Part shown: positions 30,996 through 43,657 of the stretch, piece after piece
Numbering within the stretch: the first letter of the stretch is position 1
Layout of the letters: every line of letters begins with the position of its first letter
NCBI RefSeq assembly: GCF_031143425.1
Contig: NC_090443.1
Coordinates: forward strand, 1,054,188,554 to 1,054,252,553
Length of the DNA: 64,000 bases
DNA from: Pleurodeles waltl
Taxonomy: Eukaryota; Chordata; Amphibia; Caudata; Salamandridae
Direction of reading: 5' to 3'
Translations under genes and position numbers: made by a program
Notes under the pieces: model-generated
The model's database searches: none
What the model was told of the DNA's origin: nothing
What the model saw: only the letters and a program-made list of their open reading frames with translations

Positions 30996-33116
30996 TGTTG
31001 GAAATGGCCCTTCTGCAGGGTTATCCCCAGACTCTTTGCCTTCCTCCTTCTCTTTTTCTGACCTCATTTTTGCGGGTTTTTAGACTCTACACACTTTACC
31101 ACTGCTAACCAGTGCTAAAGTGCATATGCTCTCTCCCTTTAAACATGGTAACATTGGATCATACCCAAATGGACTATTTAATTTACTTGTAAGTCCCTAG
31201 TAATGTGCACTGTATGTGCTTAGGGCCTGCAGATTGAATGCTACTAGTGGGCCTGCAGCACTGTTTGTGCTACCCACTTAAGTAGCCCCTTAACCCTGTC
31301 TCAGGCCTGCCATTGCAAGGCCTGTGTGTGCAGTTTCACTGTCACCTCGACTTGGCATTTAAAAGTACTTGCCAAGCCTAGAACTCCCCTTTTTCTACAT
31401 ATGTCATCCCTAATGTGTGCCCTAGGTAACCCCTAGAGCAGGGTGCTCTGTGGGTAAAAGGCAGGGCATGTACCTGGGTAGTTTACATGTCCTGGTAGTG
31501 TAAAACTCCTAAAATCGTTTTTACACTACTGTGAGGCCTGCTCCCTTCATAGGCTAACATTGGGGCTGCCCTCATACATTATTGAAGTGGTAGCTGTTGA
31601 TCTGAAAGGAGTAGGAAGGTCATATTTAGTATGGTCAGAATGGTAATACAAAATCCTGCTGACTGGTGAAGTTGGATTTAATATTACTATCTTATAAATG
31701 CCACTTTTAGAAAGTGAGCATTTCTTTGCACTTAAATCTTTCTGTGCCTTACAATCCACGTCTGGCTGGGTTTAGTTGACAGCTCCTTGTGCATTCACTC
31801 AGACACACCCCAAACACAGGGTACTCAGCCTCACTTGCATACATCTGCATTTTGAATGGGTCTTCCTGGGCTGGGAGGGTGGAGGGCCTGCTCTCACATT
31901 GCCACACCCCCTACTGGGACCCTGGCAGATAGGATTGAACTGAAAGGGGACCTGGTGCACTTCAAAGCCACTCTTTGAAGTCTCCCCCCCCACTTCAAAG
32001 GCACATTTGGGTATAAAACAGGGCCTCTGCCATACCACTTCAGACACTTGCTGGAGAAGAAACCTAAACCAGAACCTGCATCCTGCCAAGAATAACTGCC
32101 TGGCTGCTCAAAGGACTCACCTGTCTGCTTTCTACAAAGGACTGCTGCCTTGCTGTTGGCCTGCTGCCTTGCTGAACTCTTGCCTTGCTGCAGAAGTGCT
32201 CTCCAAGGGCTTGGATAGAACTTGCCTCCTGTTCCCTGAAGTCTCAGGACCAAAAAGACTTCCATCTTTCAACTGGACTCCTTGTGCGCCGAAAAATTTG
32301 ACACACAGCTTGCTCCGCAGTGAAAAATTCACTGCACACCAATCCGGAAAGACGCTGCTCGACCCCGCAAGGAAAAGATCAACACGACGCCTGCGGTGCG
32401 ACCGGAACTTCGACGCACGGCCCGCCTGGACAACGCCGCCCGACTTCCAGAGAGGAATTCAACGCTACGCCTGCTGTGAGGGAGAAACCTCCACGCACAG
32501 CCCACCAGAACAACGCGCAGCCGGACAACAAGCTCAGGATTCCACGCACAGACCCCGGGGTGTCTGAAAACCCCGCGACCCACAGGAGACTGTCCGCGTG
32601 CCGGAAATCGACGCAACGTCTTCCCCGCGTGAAAAATAACGACGCAAGTCCGTGTGTGAAGGGGCGAAACCGACACACATTCCATTTTCCACGCATCTCC
32701 TCCTCTGCGGCCCTTTACGGAGATTTTTTCACTCCAAACCAGGTACTTTGTGCTTGAAAGAAACTTTGTTTGCTTTTTAAAGACTTAAGACACTTCATAT
32801 CACTTCTCAGTGATATCTGTACAATTTCTTATTGCATCTTTTATCGTTTTGACTTGCAAATATGCAGATAAACATTATATATTTTTCTAAACACTGTGTG
32901 GTGTATTTTTGTGGTGCTATATTGTGTTCTTGTATGATTTATTGCACAAATACTTTACACATTGCCTTCTAAGTTAAGCCTGACTGCTCAGTGCCAAGCT
33001 ACCAGAGGGTGTGCACAGGATAATTTGGATTGTGTGTGACTTACCCTGATTAGAGTGAGGGCCCTTGCTTGGACAGGGGGTAACCTGACTGCCAACCAAA
33101 TACCCCATTTCTAACA
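30996..33116 (+). repeat. Solo-LTR-type repeat, 2121 bp
   Basis: Begins TGTTGGAAAT and ends ATTTCTAACA, flanked by a perfect 5-bp duplication cctag (30991-30995, 33117-33121). It contains a TATA box TATAAAA at 32012-32018 followed by a GC-rich, CpG-rich stretch (32340-32700) and then an AT-rich tail. No coding. The ends, duplication and TATA support a solo LTR of a large LTR element; it is unusually long. Orientation is taken from the TATA box and is uncertain. Confidence 0.75.
32012..32018 (+). promoter_or_regulatory. TATA box in solo LTR
   Basis: TATAAAA preceded by ggg and followed 30 bp later by a CA-rich start region. Confidence 0.5.
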
Positions 33117-33121
33117 CCTAG

Positions 33122-33330
33122 GAAAAGGGATACCACAGATGCTGGCAGTAGTCCTCAATTCCAGAAGGATAAGACAATTGGCTAGATTGCTGGAGGCAAG
33201 TATAAATGAAACCTCAGCCGCATTGGGTAACCTAACGGTAGAAATAATTGCAATGAGGGCTGTGGTTCTACAAAACCTGTTGGTTTTAGACATATTAGCT
33301 ACGAAAGGTGGAGTCTGTTGGATGATTTAA
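33122..33330 (+). pseudogene. Endogenous retrovirus env TM fragment
   Basis: Plus-strand frame ending at 33330 in which a heptad-like helix (ETSAALGNLTVEIIAMRAVV) is followed by VLQNLLVLDILATKGGVCW. This arrangement, helix then LQN...LD...GGxC, is the conserved core of the transmembrane subunit ectodomain of gamma-like retroviral envelopes. It stops two residues after the Cys; no CC motif, membrane anchor or tail follows. It abuts the solo LTR at 30996-33116, which may have inserted into an older envelope relic. Non-functional. Confidence 0.7.
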
Positions 33331-35342
33331 TATTGTTTTCTCTCTTCTGTATCCTCTATATGGTCTCAATCCTAGGACAAACAATCAACTATTGATAATG
33401 ATAAATGGCAAGTTGTCTGAAATCTTCCTGCTACAACTGTATTTCTCATGGTAATTTTTTTGTTGAGATCATTGTTTTTCATTATTGCCTATATGAGTAC
33501 AAATGTATCTAAAGTGAGTAATTAGTAAGCTTAAGCAGAGTCTCTTTGCGAATGCTCAAACTCCACTGCTACAGCGGGAGCTGTATACATAATAGAGATT
33601 CCCTATGCTTGATGACTCAGTTATTTATAGACTTCTTCATTTCAGCTTCAACAGAGTTTGCTCTGTACTTTAATTCTGGCATTTGGACACATATGGGTTT
33701 TCAGTGTGTGTGTATCCAGGCTGAATCTTGGTTCCCTCAACAACCATTTGTAGATGGTTCCACTTTAATGAGTTGCGGGCTTTGGACGTGTTTTCTGTTA
33801 TCAGTGTTTCATTCGTGGAAATATTTAGTTTTTCACACACAGAAGAGATGATGTCTAGCGATTACCCTGATAATATTGGAACCTGGTTTCAAAATCTGGA
33901 TTCTTAACCTGTCGGAGAAATGTGTGATTTTTAGGCAGATCGCTAAATCTTTCTTTAAATTACAAATATTTAAATATGAGAAATATAATTGTGTGATTCA
34001 ATGATATAAATCCCCTCTTAATGCACACACTTTTTGTATCTTCTACCATTCAGTACCTCTTATAATGTTTGTTTCATTCTATATTAATAGCAGGGTCATC
34101 CAGATTGATGTGGTTGAATCTGGGTTACTTAATCCTGCGTAAATAATGTAAATGTTTATTAGTAATTAAGGATTAGGTATTTCATGGGTAAACTGTAGGG
34201 ATGTGGAGGCTCTCCTTATTACAGAGTGATAGGATTTTCAACCTTCTGCCAAAGCTATGTGAATGTGATGAAGTTGTTTGAGTTGCTTGATCAGTCAGCG
34301 AGCAGACCTAGCAGTGGGCACCATTCACGAATGACTGGGTAATGCATCCCACCATTTAATAACGTGGGAGTTGTTTGGGTCTCCAGGTGTGCTTGTCTGC
34401 TGTGTTGTACACCTGCCTGGATGAATAACTGTCCCCTGGGGGCGGGCCTGCTTATGGATACAGCATTGAGCTCAGGGACACAGCAGCAACAGGTACTGAC
34501 CATCTGCAGCAGTGATCCATGAAGGTATTGAGATCTGACCACTGCATGTTTTAGTTAAAGTCCTTGGAAGTACTGATTTTGGATTTGGGTGTTCGTATTC
34601 TGTGAGCATGTTCTTGGTGAGTTTTCAGGGCCTTGATGAGCATTAGTACAGCACTATTTTGTGGGCTCTTGTGGGAAGCTGCATGCTTCTAAAATTGGCT
34701 GTTTGGCAGAGGCCCTGACCTTTCCCGACTTGTGTTGATAGCGACACCAGAGTCGGCAGTTTTTACACAGGTTTGTCAAGTACACTGAACTGCAGCTAAG
34801 TTTGTATATTGGTTTATTAGACTTTGATTTAACACGTTTTTCTCTTTGTAATAAACAGCATTTTATTTTAGGTCTAGCTGATTAGAGCTTTGGGGTCGTG
34901 TGGTGGAGCAATTGCAGTATGAACATTGCAATATCTTTGAAATCCCTGTGGAAGCTAGAGTGAACCTGTGGTAGTGTAGGTCACAAGTCGATGCACATAT
35001 TTTCATTAGTGCCAGTCCCCTGCAGTGCTCCAGGAGGTCACCGGGAGGTAGAATGAGCTAGAATACACCTGTGCTTGGCAATGTTTAGGAAGGTTTTTCT
35101 GGTCCTTTGACCTTGGGTTTCACAGACAGACCAGCCTAATGGGAGAAACGACCCATTCAACAGCACTGCTGTTAAGTTTTATTCCCATACCAATTGCCCC
35201 TTCCTTCCCTTCTCCTAGAGGGCTACTTCATTGAGAATAGGGTCGATTTTTGACAAGGCTGTTGTGCTCTCTCTAAGTCAAAGCAGAATATTAAAAATAA
35301 ATGAAGAGCTGATCATGTGTTGCCTTCTGGGACTTTGGTTAC
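33331..35342. other. Unassigned intronic sequence
   Basis: AT-rich, short chance frames only. Confidence 0.45.
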
Positions 35343-35525
35343 GGGTTGAAGTAACTGCACCAGTGTACCTGGCATATTGTGGTCCGCGTTCTGCAGCTTG
35401 AACTGCACCAGTGTACCTGGCATGTTATGGTTAAGGCTCTCCAGGTTAAAGTAACTGCACCAGTGTACCTGGCATATTATGGTCAAGACTGCAGCTCAAA
35501 GTAATTTCACCAGTGTACCTGTATC
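35343..35525 (+). repeat. Minisatellite, ~57-bp unit, ~3 copies
   Basis: Three units share aactgcaccagtgtacctgg followed by catattatggt-like sequence; a fourth, partial unit ends at 35521. Confidence 0.88.
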
Positions 35526-37229
35526 TCATGATTTTGTGTGCATCCTTTGTTCTTTTGAAAGGGGGTTGGTAGTGCAGGAATGCTTAGGGAGTCTTGAATC
35601 TTTTCTATGCCAAACAGACCTACGGAGCAGTGGTAACTAGTCAGACATAGTGTAAGCATACTTTTGTCGGAAATAATTCTCCAATTCTAATCCCCTTTGT
35701 TGTCGATTTTTTTGGGACTGTTGGTGTTGCAGAAGAAAGTGAAGCTGCTTCTTGTCCCCGTTGCCCTACCTCCAGAAGAATTTATACTTGGCTCTAAAAT
35801 TATACATGATTTGTAAATGTGTGAAATATAATGTAAGTGTGTGAATCCCCAACTCGTTATAGTTCTAATCCTGGTTTTCCACTTCATCTGGTATCATCTC
35901 CCATATCCCTTTCATTAATTCTCAATTCCTTGTTCCTGCCAGCCATATTTGCCTTTCATAGATAGCAATACACATTACAATAAACCTCACATCTTGAATG
36001 ATGTGCCTGGAAACTGCATGTTATTGTTTCTTTGTAACATGGTGCTGTCAATTCAAATAGGTTTTTACTGATACTTCTGGGCACTGTAAGAGTCTGAGCA
36101 CCGCAGTGCCACCTTGCAAGACACATTGCTTCCTTCCGGTGGGCTTAGAGTGGGCTGATTGCTTACCATTTGTTGCCTTCATTGGCTTTCTCATTTACTT
36201 GCTTCTTATTAATTAGCTTGTTTGGGCTTTCCTTCCTCTTCTTGTGTTTGTCCATCGCCTGGAGCATCAACGCATTACTTGTGTCCATCCACTGCACGTT
36301 TTTTGAGGTATTGCTGTTTTTCTTTTTGTTTAACACATTAAGGGAGTGAATGTTTTCTAGCTGTCTCCTTAATATGCTTCTCTTCTAACCTCCCCTAACC
36401 CCCCCAGCTGCCTGTTGCCCTCTCTTGCCTGCTCCCTTTGCTCGTGCCTGTTTACTTTTCCTCCCCTGCTCTGCATTATTTTCTCTTCCTGTTTGTTTGC
36501 TTCCCCTGGAGCATCCGTGTTGCTCGCCCACGTGCTCCCGCTCTTTTGCTTCCCCCACTTCCTGTTGCTTCTCCCCATCTCGTCCTGTGATTCTACCCCA
36601 CCACTTCATGTTTGTGTCTCACCTGTGTTTCCCCCTTTGTACTTGACTCAGAAAAGCTGAGGTTATTTGGATCTGCTTTTCCAGGCAGCAAATAACCTGT
36701 GCAACGTTTGGCTCAACTTTGCTGGGGAACAAATACTGCAGTTCCACTTCCAAAGGGGTGCAGTGGCCCTAAGAGCATCAAGACCTGTAATCAGGGCCTA
36801 GTATGTCACTGTGGAAGAGGTCAGACTCATGGCTTTCTTTCCTTGAAGTGTACGACTCCCCCATCCTGAAGAGTAACACCAGCTGTGCTCCTGTCCACTC
36901 AGGAACTCTTTAGAGTGAGTGTGGTAGAAAAGCAAAGATAGTGGAGGTGACTGGACCCCCTTCACCCCCCCAACCCTCTCCCACTGTTCTGACCCCACTT
37001 TTGGCAGCTGCACGAGCAGGAAAGTTAGTAAGATTAGGAGGTGTGCCCACTTCATACCACTCCCACCCCTTAAATGAACGAACTGATGTGGACACTACTT
37101 TTTAGATTCCTCCATCTTGTTTGAAAGAACTAGGCCACTGGGGTTAGGGTTATGCCCACTTCCCAGAGAAAGTGGTCATAAGAAGGTTGTATCGACCCTA
37201 AAGGTGGTCAGCCCATTGACTACGAACTG
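35526..37229. other. Unassigned intronic sequence with C/T-rich tract
   Basis: 36370-36640 is strongly pyrimidine-rich and gives chance frames on both strands. Nothing else recognised. Confidence 0.45.
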
Positions 37230-38327
37230 TTCCTCCCTGTAGTGACTTCGGGTGAGCTCCGGTTCACTCCACTTCGTAGTGCCTGTTCCGGCACTTCTGC
37301 GGGTGCTGCTTGCTTCTGAAAGGGCTCCTTGTCTTGCTGGGCGCCCCCTCTGTCCCCTCACGCAATTGGCGACATCCTGGTCCCTCCTGGGCCACAGCAG
37401 CATCCAAAAACCCTAACCGCAACCCTTGCAGCTAGCAAGGCTTGTTTGCGGTCTGTCTGCACGGAAACACTTCTGCACGACTCTTCACGACGTGGGACAT
37501 CCATCCTCCAAAAGGGAAGTTTCTAGCCCTTGTCGTTCTTGCAGAATCCACAGCTTCTACCATCCGGTGGCAGCTTCTTTGCACCCACAGCTGGCATTTC
37601 CTGGGCATCTGCCCACTCCCGACTTGATCGTGACTCTTGGACTTGGTCCCCTTGTTCCACAGGTACTCTCGTCAGGAAATCCATTGTTGTTGCATTGCTG
37701 GTGGTGTTGTTTCTGGCAGAATTCCCCTATCACGACTTCTGTGCTCTTTGGGGAAGTTAGGTGCACTTTGCACCCACTTTTCAGGGTCTTGGGGTGGGCT
37801 ATTTTTCTAACCCTCACTGTTTCCTTACAGTCCCAGCGACCCTCTACGAGGTCACATAAGTTTGGGGTCCATTCGTGGTTCGCATTCCACTTCTAGAGTA
37901 TATGGTTTGTGTTGCCCCTATCCCTATGTGCCCCCATTGCATTCTATTGTGACTATACTTTGTTTGCACTGTTTTCTATTGCTATTACTGCATATTTTGG
38001 TATTGTGTACATATATCTTGTGTATATTTGCTATCCTCATACTGAGGGTACTCACTGAGATACTTTGGCATATTGTCATGAAAATAAAGTACCTTTATTT
38101 TTAGTATATCTGTGTATTGTGTTTTCTTATGATATTGTGCATATGACACTAGTGGTACTGTAGGAGCTTCACTCGTCTCCTACTTCAGCCTAAGCTGCTC
38201 TGCTAAGCTACCATTATCTATCAGCCTATGCTGCTAGACACCCTATACACTAATAAGGGATAACTGGGCCTGGTGCAAGGTGTAAGTACCCCTTGGTACT
38301 CACTACAAGCCAGTCCAGCCTCCTACA
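37230..38327 (-). repeat. LTR-type repeat fragment
   Basis: On the minus strand it starts tgtaggaggctggactgg at 38327, a TG start like the other LTR-type repeats here, with aaaataaag near 38080-38100. The far end is not defined and appears truncated around 37.2 kb. Similar to newt repeats from memory only. Confidence 0.5.
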
Positions 38328-38747
38328 GCTCTGCAACAAAGTTTCAAGAAGGGACTCTGCAGCCCCTGGAACAGCAAGGACCGGACACCCAAAGTGTGAC
38401 CTCTGCACCCGACGTCCACAACCTGAGATAAAGACAACCAACAGTGCCATCCCAGTTCCCCAGCTGTCTAGAGTCAGAGCCCACTCAGGTTTCACCCCTC
38501 TTGTACTCTACCAAGTCGCCTGGAGCCTATGCATGCAGGCCCCCTCTCCTACAGCCTTGTGGTGAGAGAAAACCGGACACCTCCAGCAACCACTGCATCC
38601 GTCACCCCTGAGGCAATCTGAGGTGGGTCACTGGTGGCAACAATGACCCCTGCCTCTCCTGAGCTAGAGTCTCAGTAGAATGCAGTAAGGGAGAAAGGAA
38701 TTCCACTGCTGAAGGTGGGGGTGCCAGGCAGATTTGGGTATAAGATG
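38328..38747. other. Unassigned segment between LTR fragment and hAT copy B
   Basis: GC-moderate, no frame of known type; may belong to an interior of an LTR element. Confidence 0.4.
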
Positions 38748-40291
38748 CAGGGGTGTGGAATTTAATAAAATATCTACTTGCCTATGGGACATGTTGCTTT
38801 TTAAATCTACTTGTTTTGTCCCTTAGGTGCCATGCAGTGTAGCAACAAATTATAAGAGCAATCTCATGTATGAGCTGTGCTGTCAGCCTCTGATTATGCG
38901 ACGGCTCATACTATTGTAAGGTTTGAGTACTAGCAATTTCCTTATTTTGCCACCTTTCTGCAGATCTGCATGCTGGGACTGGAGGTAGCGGTAAGCAATA
39001 GTTCAGAATTGGATGCCTTTTTGAATCAGTGCAAACCTACTAATTTGAATGATTTATGGGTTTTCACCAGCTCTTCTCTAATCATTTTCCATACTGAGAA
39101 AGATTGAAAAATTACTCGTTGACAAGGGCAAAAGTAAAACCTCTTCCAGGGTTGGAAAAAAGTGGTTGGAGGGAAAGTGAACTTGTAAACACTCAAAAGA
39201 TTTCTGCATGAGAAAATCTACATAGGCATTTTTGCTTGTGCTGAATCGACTTCAAAATTTCTGTCTAGGAGTATGATTTCCTGCCCTACTTCAGTAAATT
39301 TAGGAAAGCTGTAAATCTGAACTAGTGCAAGGGCATATTCCATGGATGAACCTTTTGTGACTTTCTTTAAGAATTAAGCATCTAATTAGGTCTGGTGTTG
39401 ACCAAGATGTTTGTTTTTTATTAAAAGCGTACATCTATTGGCTGGCTTCACTGCAACAGCTTTTCACAAGAAGCATTTTGGCACTCAAAGGTTTGTTCAG
39501 TATCTGAAACTACTGTTGCAGTGTGTGCTTTTTGAGGCACTTTTTTTCTTTTTGCCAATCTTGTTATAATGACAAGGGCCTGGCAGCTCCCACAACAACA
39601 AAGTTTTGCAAACCATGTCAAAACAAGGCACGCATTGACAAAATCCAAATGGCTGACCACCAATGTCAGAACTTTAGGCTCTGCCGATGCTGGTTTATTT
39701 TCATGTCTCCAGTACTCTTGTTGAAAACTGGTTACACTGGTTTTCCATTATGAATATTTTTTGTAACTACTAGTGTGTATCAACACATTATACTAAATGA
39801 TGCTTCAAAGAAATAATACCTAAAATGTCACAGTAATATGGCAAAACGTTTTTTTTTCTAGTTTCACTTGTTTGTGAACAATTTATTTTGAAAGCAAAGG
39901 ATTATCAATCCTGCTTTCAAGCTTCTGCAAATGTTTGCATCTTATTGGAGAGCATTCTGGGAGTATTATACGTAGTCTCATGTTGTTAAACTTTGCAAAC
40001 GTGTGCACATTTTTATATTTGAACCACTGTCAGTAGTGCAGTCCAAGCGTACATTTCCTTAGATTGCTCACCCTAATAGTAAAGGCTTTGCATTAATGAA
40101 CCATAAATACAGGTTTGAACAGCAGTGCCCTTCCCTGATCCATAATGTGTCACTGTAAACTAGAAGCCAAAGGGCTTGTGCTTCATCAGCGTGGGCCTAT
40201 TTGTCCCAAGGACAAAATAAACATAAAAACCTGTTGTCCTTGACCCCCAACAATATGTCCTGCGTGTTTGGCTATAGGAATTCACACCCTT
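38748..40291 (+). mobile_element. hAT-like DNA transposon, copy B (non-coding)
   Basis: 1544 bp starting CAGGGGTGTGGAAT and ending ATTCACACCCTT, flanked by an 8-bp near-match ataagatg (38740-38747) / ttaagacg (40292-40299), the duplication length of hAT elements. It aligns in inverse orientation with copy A. It encodes no transposase and would be a non-autonomous or decayed member. Confidence 0.75.
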
Positions 40292-41864
40292 TTAAGACGT
40301 GATCCTGGGGATGTGTGGTACAGGGAGTGTGTACAGGGCTTAGCATATTTCTAAACTGTTTTTTTGAATAATTTATATGGCAAACACTTTCAAGGCTTGA
40401 CTTGTGCATAGGTGCTCTTAGTGCCTAACCATTGGCTCTGTTCTCTTATTTATTTGGTTATTCACCCATTTCTGTTTTTATTATATATCTTGACCAGGTT
40501 GCTTCTTGTGGCTATAACTGTCTTGTGCAAACCCCTCATACTTATTGTACTTGTGCTTCATTCAAGCTGTGAGAATGGTCTCCTCATTCGTGTGAGAACT
40601 TTGCCGGTTAATATTGATGTGATATGATCCACCTGGAATGGGAAATAACTGTCTTCATTGCTGTTTCTTATTTGGGTTTGTAGGAGTTACTTGGCTTGAT
40701 GGTCTGAAAATGTTTCATTGCGCATAAGACATATCGTATCGATGAACTTTGTCTGTCCACATGATTTGCATATGAAGCATTTCATTCTTTCAGAGTTCAT
40801 TAATCATTTTTTTATTTCTTTACCAGAAGTTGGAGAACAAGTGACTCTGCCTTGCTGTGTCAAGAGTAAGCCTTTCAGGATGGTGTCCAGACGGCTTCCT
40901 CCGATAATGAATGGCTGAAAGGAATCCTGCCCAGGAATAGTGAGAAGCTGGAATCTGCTGAAACAAACTGTACAACATATAACACCCACTCAAAGCATTA
41001 CTTCATGTACTTTTTTTTTTTTTTTAAACTGAATGCTACTTAATTGTGCCAGCCAGAACCTTAATTTTGGTTGCTTTGAACATTGGGGCTTGAAAGGATT
41101 GGAGAAGAGTGATGTTGCAAGCAGTTAAATAGGCTGGAGATGGGTAGAGCGCACCCAGCAGCAGATCGAAAGGAAGACTCACTCAGCCAGTGACTCTGCT
41201 GTGTCACCCCCCGCCCCTCCTGCAGAAGAGGATTTTAGGATCAGCCTCTTATCAGCTGTTGCTTGGTTTACCCATTGGAAAACAAAGGAAACAACGTGAA
41301 TTTCACCCTTAATCTCAGAAGCTGCTCTTCCCTTGTACCCTGCCCCTGTGCACTGATTTCTTGCCAGTTGACAAAATGGGGAGTCTGACACTGCAGAGCT
41401 GAAATGCCTTTCTGGGTTTCCTTTGGTTCCTATAGAACAGTAGCAGTTGCCACTGTCACTGGCCCTGTTCTCCAGCTGCTGCCCCAGTAAATTGGGCATG
41501 TGTGGTTAAGAAGAATCTGTGGAGATGATGAGAGGGCCGCTGATACCTGAACTTTGGTGGCGGTGAAGGTTACGTGGAGCCCTAGCCTGCTTGGTGGACC
41601 TTGGCCTTCCTTACATCTCTGAGAGTATTTGGAGAAGTTTCCCTTGCTGTGCATGGTCACTATTTGGGCGTCTCCTGTGGAGTCATGTGAATGTTGCATG
41701 TTTTTCCCTGTAATGACACAAGCTGCAGCTTTCCTTTTACTACCTGCTCTTGGCTGATGATGTTCTGTTAGTTGATTGAAAACCCACCACCCTCCTTTCC
41801 TAACCCCCTCCCTCCTCACCCCCTTGCCCTCTGTCCCTTATTGGGCTTGGGCTATGCTTCACAG
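40292..41864. other. Intron 1 end of zdhhc5
   Basis: No gene; T-rich tract near 41009-41025; pyrimidine-rich run 41790-41845 leading into the splice acceptor at 41863-41864. Confidence 0.6.
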
Positions 41865-41992
41865 GAGATCATCGCTCTCAGCTCCAAGATGCCCGCAGGT
41901 TCCACCAAGAGGTTCAAACCCAGCAAGTACATCCCGGTTTCTGCAGCCATCATCTTCCTTGTGGGCTCCACGACCCTCTTCTTTGCCTTCAC
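41865..41992 (+). CDS. zdhhc5: zdhhc5 first coding exon (palmitoyltransferase ZDHHC5), CDS from 41889
   Basis: Exon bounded by cttcacag|GAG and TTCAC|gtgagt. ATG at 41889-41891 with A at -3. It reads 34 complete codons and leaves the exon in phase 2. The peptide begins [20 protein letters not shown] and continues with a hydrophobic helix ending LFFAFT, the start of the first membrane span. It closely matches the ZDHHC5 N-terminus and fits ZDHHC8 less well (KRFKPSKY and FFAFT are ZDHHC5-like). ZDHHC5 is a multi-pass DHHC enzyme that S-palmitoylates proteins, chiefly at the plasma membrane. The DHHC catalytic domain and all later exons are outside the window or not found. The 24 bases before the ATG are 5' UTR. 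This is the only convincing host coding sequence here. Confidence 0.9.
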
Positions 41993-43184
41993 GTGAGTGT
42001 TGTCATACAACTTCCACTGTTTAGAGTTCTGGGTGTGCGGGGGTTCTAGTTCTCGCTATTTTGTTACATTTTCACAGAGCAGTAACCACCTTCAGGTCCC
42101 ACAAAACCTGTACTCCATTGCTCCAACTTGGACCCAGATTCTTCACATAAGGGCCCTGTGTGGAGGACACTTTTTCTTAGGACCCTGCTCTACGTTCAGA
42201 ACCTGGGCCCAGGCTGGAGTGTCAGTGTATTTTCTGCTTGTGGAATTTTTACTAAATGTAGAGTTATGGATTAGTCCTAAGGCACATTATCTATTCTGAA
42301 CGCATAGTCTGAGCTTAAAACAGAGCATTAAGCCTTCTAAGCATGAAGTGGAAGCCCGAGTAGTAAATAAATTGGAAAGCTGTATGTTGGGACTATAGCT
42401 TGCACTTTTGTGTGTGAACAGGATCTAAACATAAATCTGTGTCAGACCTACTGTATGACTCCACCATGTGCCCATTTATTTGGGAGAGAGGCCTACATTA
42501 CACCACATCCTTGGCATAAGTTTGGAGTGCAGGGCAGCAAATTGGTTATAAATTGTATGCTTTGTTCTGCATCCACCTTCTTAGTGTTGGGCCCACTTTT
42601 ATGCTCCACTTTGGGTTTATGGACTAAATGCATAGTGGTCGGTCAGGCTTCTCTGAGCGTGGTCTCCCATATAAACATGCTCATGGATTGGAGTGGGGTT
42701 GCTTCACTAATTTTGTACGTCACCCAGCCTACATTGGAGTGGCCTTGTCTTTCTTTTAGGTGGTGGACTCTCTTTCGGCAGACAGTAGCTGTGCTTTCTG
42801 TGGCCTCCATGCTAGCCCATACTTCAGCCTGTAGCCTGACCCCCTCCCTTACCATCCTTTTTCCCTTTGTCGGTCAAGACTTTCTGGCGGTGGGTGCGGA
42901 AGAGGGGCTAACTATGTATTTCCCACCCCTTTTAAGCCATCACATTAAGATTCCACTTGCCTGCTTTGATAAAGGCTTACCATCAGCACGTATAAGTTGT
43001 TGCTTGTGGCAGAAGCTCACAGAGCAGGAGCGATTAAGCTACTTGTTAAATAGGTGTTCAAACTGGGATGATGGGTACTTTTAACAGACTCGGCAGCTGT
43101 GCAGAATTGCTCAAAAGATATATTTCTGTTAAACGCACTGATCTTGCATGTAATGAGTCGCTTAAACATGGACGCCAATTTAAA
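41993..43184. other. Start of zdhhc5 intron 2
   Basis: A 224-codon frame at 42410-43084 shows no domain and is judged fortuitous. No element ends seen. Confidence 0.5.
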
Positions 43185-43375
43185 TGTTTTTTTCCCCTGG
43201 ACTTGTTGTTAAAATCCAAACTTTTGCTATGTGGATGCTTAATTATCAACATAAGAACTACAGATACAACTTTGATCACAAACAATAACCAATTACGCTC
43301 CAGCCACAATATTCAGAATCTTATAAATACTTAATAAAATACAAGTAAAATACTAGTGACGTTTTTAAATATAGT
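43185..43375. repeat. Inverted-repeat arm A, left piece (DIRS flank)
   Basis: Inverse complement of about 53950-54135; for example ataaccaattacgctcc pairs with the block at 54025-54045. It continues at 49394 beyond DIRS copy 2. Confidence 0.85.
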
Positions 43376-43552
43376 TTCTGATGGATACAACTACCTGTGG
43401 ATTCCTCCCCTGATGAATACTCCCATGGCGCAAGCATTCGACGGAAATCTTCTTACTAGTCTCTGCACGTCGACGAGGACGTCACTCTAGCCCACGCGAC
43501 GCCGTCTGACGTCATACAGGCAATAAGAGGTCCTCGCTGACGTGCCGATGAC
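43376..43552 (+). repeat. DIRS left terminal inverted repeat
   Basis: Near-perfect inverse complement of 49179-49353 over about 165 bp (blocks ctacctgtggattcct, catacaggcaataagagg). It should contain the promoter of the element. Confidence 0.92.
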
Positions 43553-43657
43553 AGTTCCCTTTTTTCCGTGCATTCGAAACGGTTATCTTCGAGGGAGCTA
43601 CTGTTACCTTCGTGGTTACAGTGTATTGTCTGCTGTGTAGTCTTCTCTGCGGTAATA

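Noticed and set aside
31799..32757. Several overlapping frames in the solo LTR
   Set aside because: They lie in TATA-containing, CpG-rich LTR sequence on both strands; no domain.
38748..40291. Inverted match to 23-25.6 kb as a segmental duplication
   Set aside because: The match stops at hAT-like ends and copy B has an 8-bp near-duplication, so two transposon copies explain it better.
42410..43084. 224-codon open frame
   Set aside because: No recognisable domain, irregular composition, in intronic sequence; the length is within chance for a 64-kb window.
43568..43657. GTG-initiated N-terminal extension of DIRS ORF1
   Set aside because: No evidence for non-ATG initiation; the ATG at 43658 starts directly before the Cys/His cluster.
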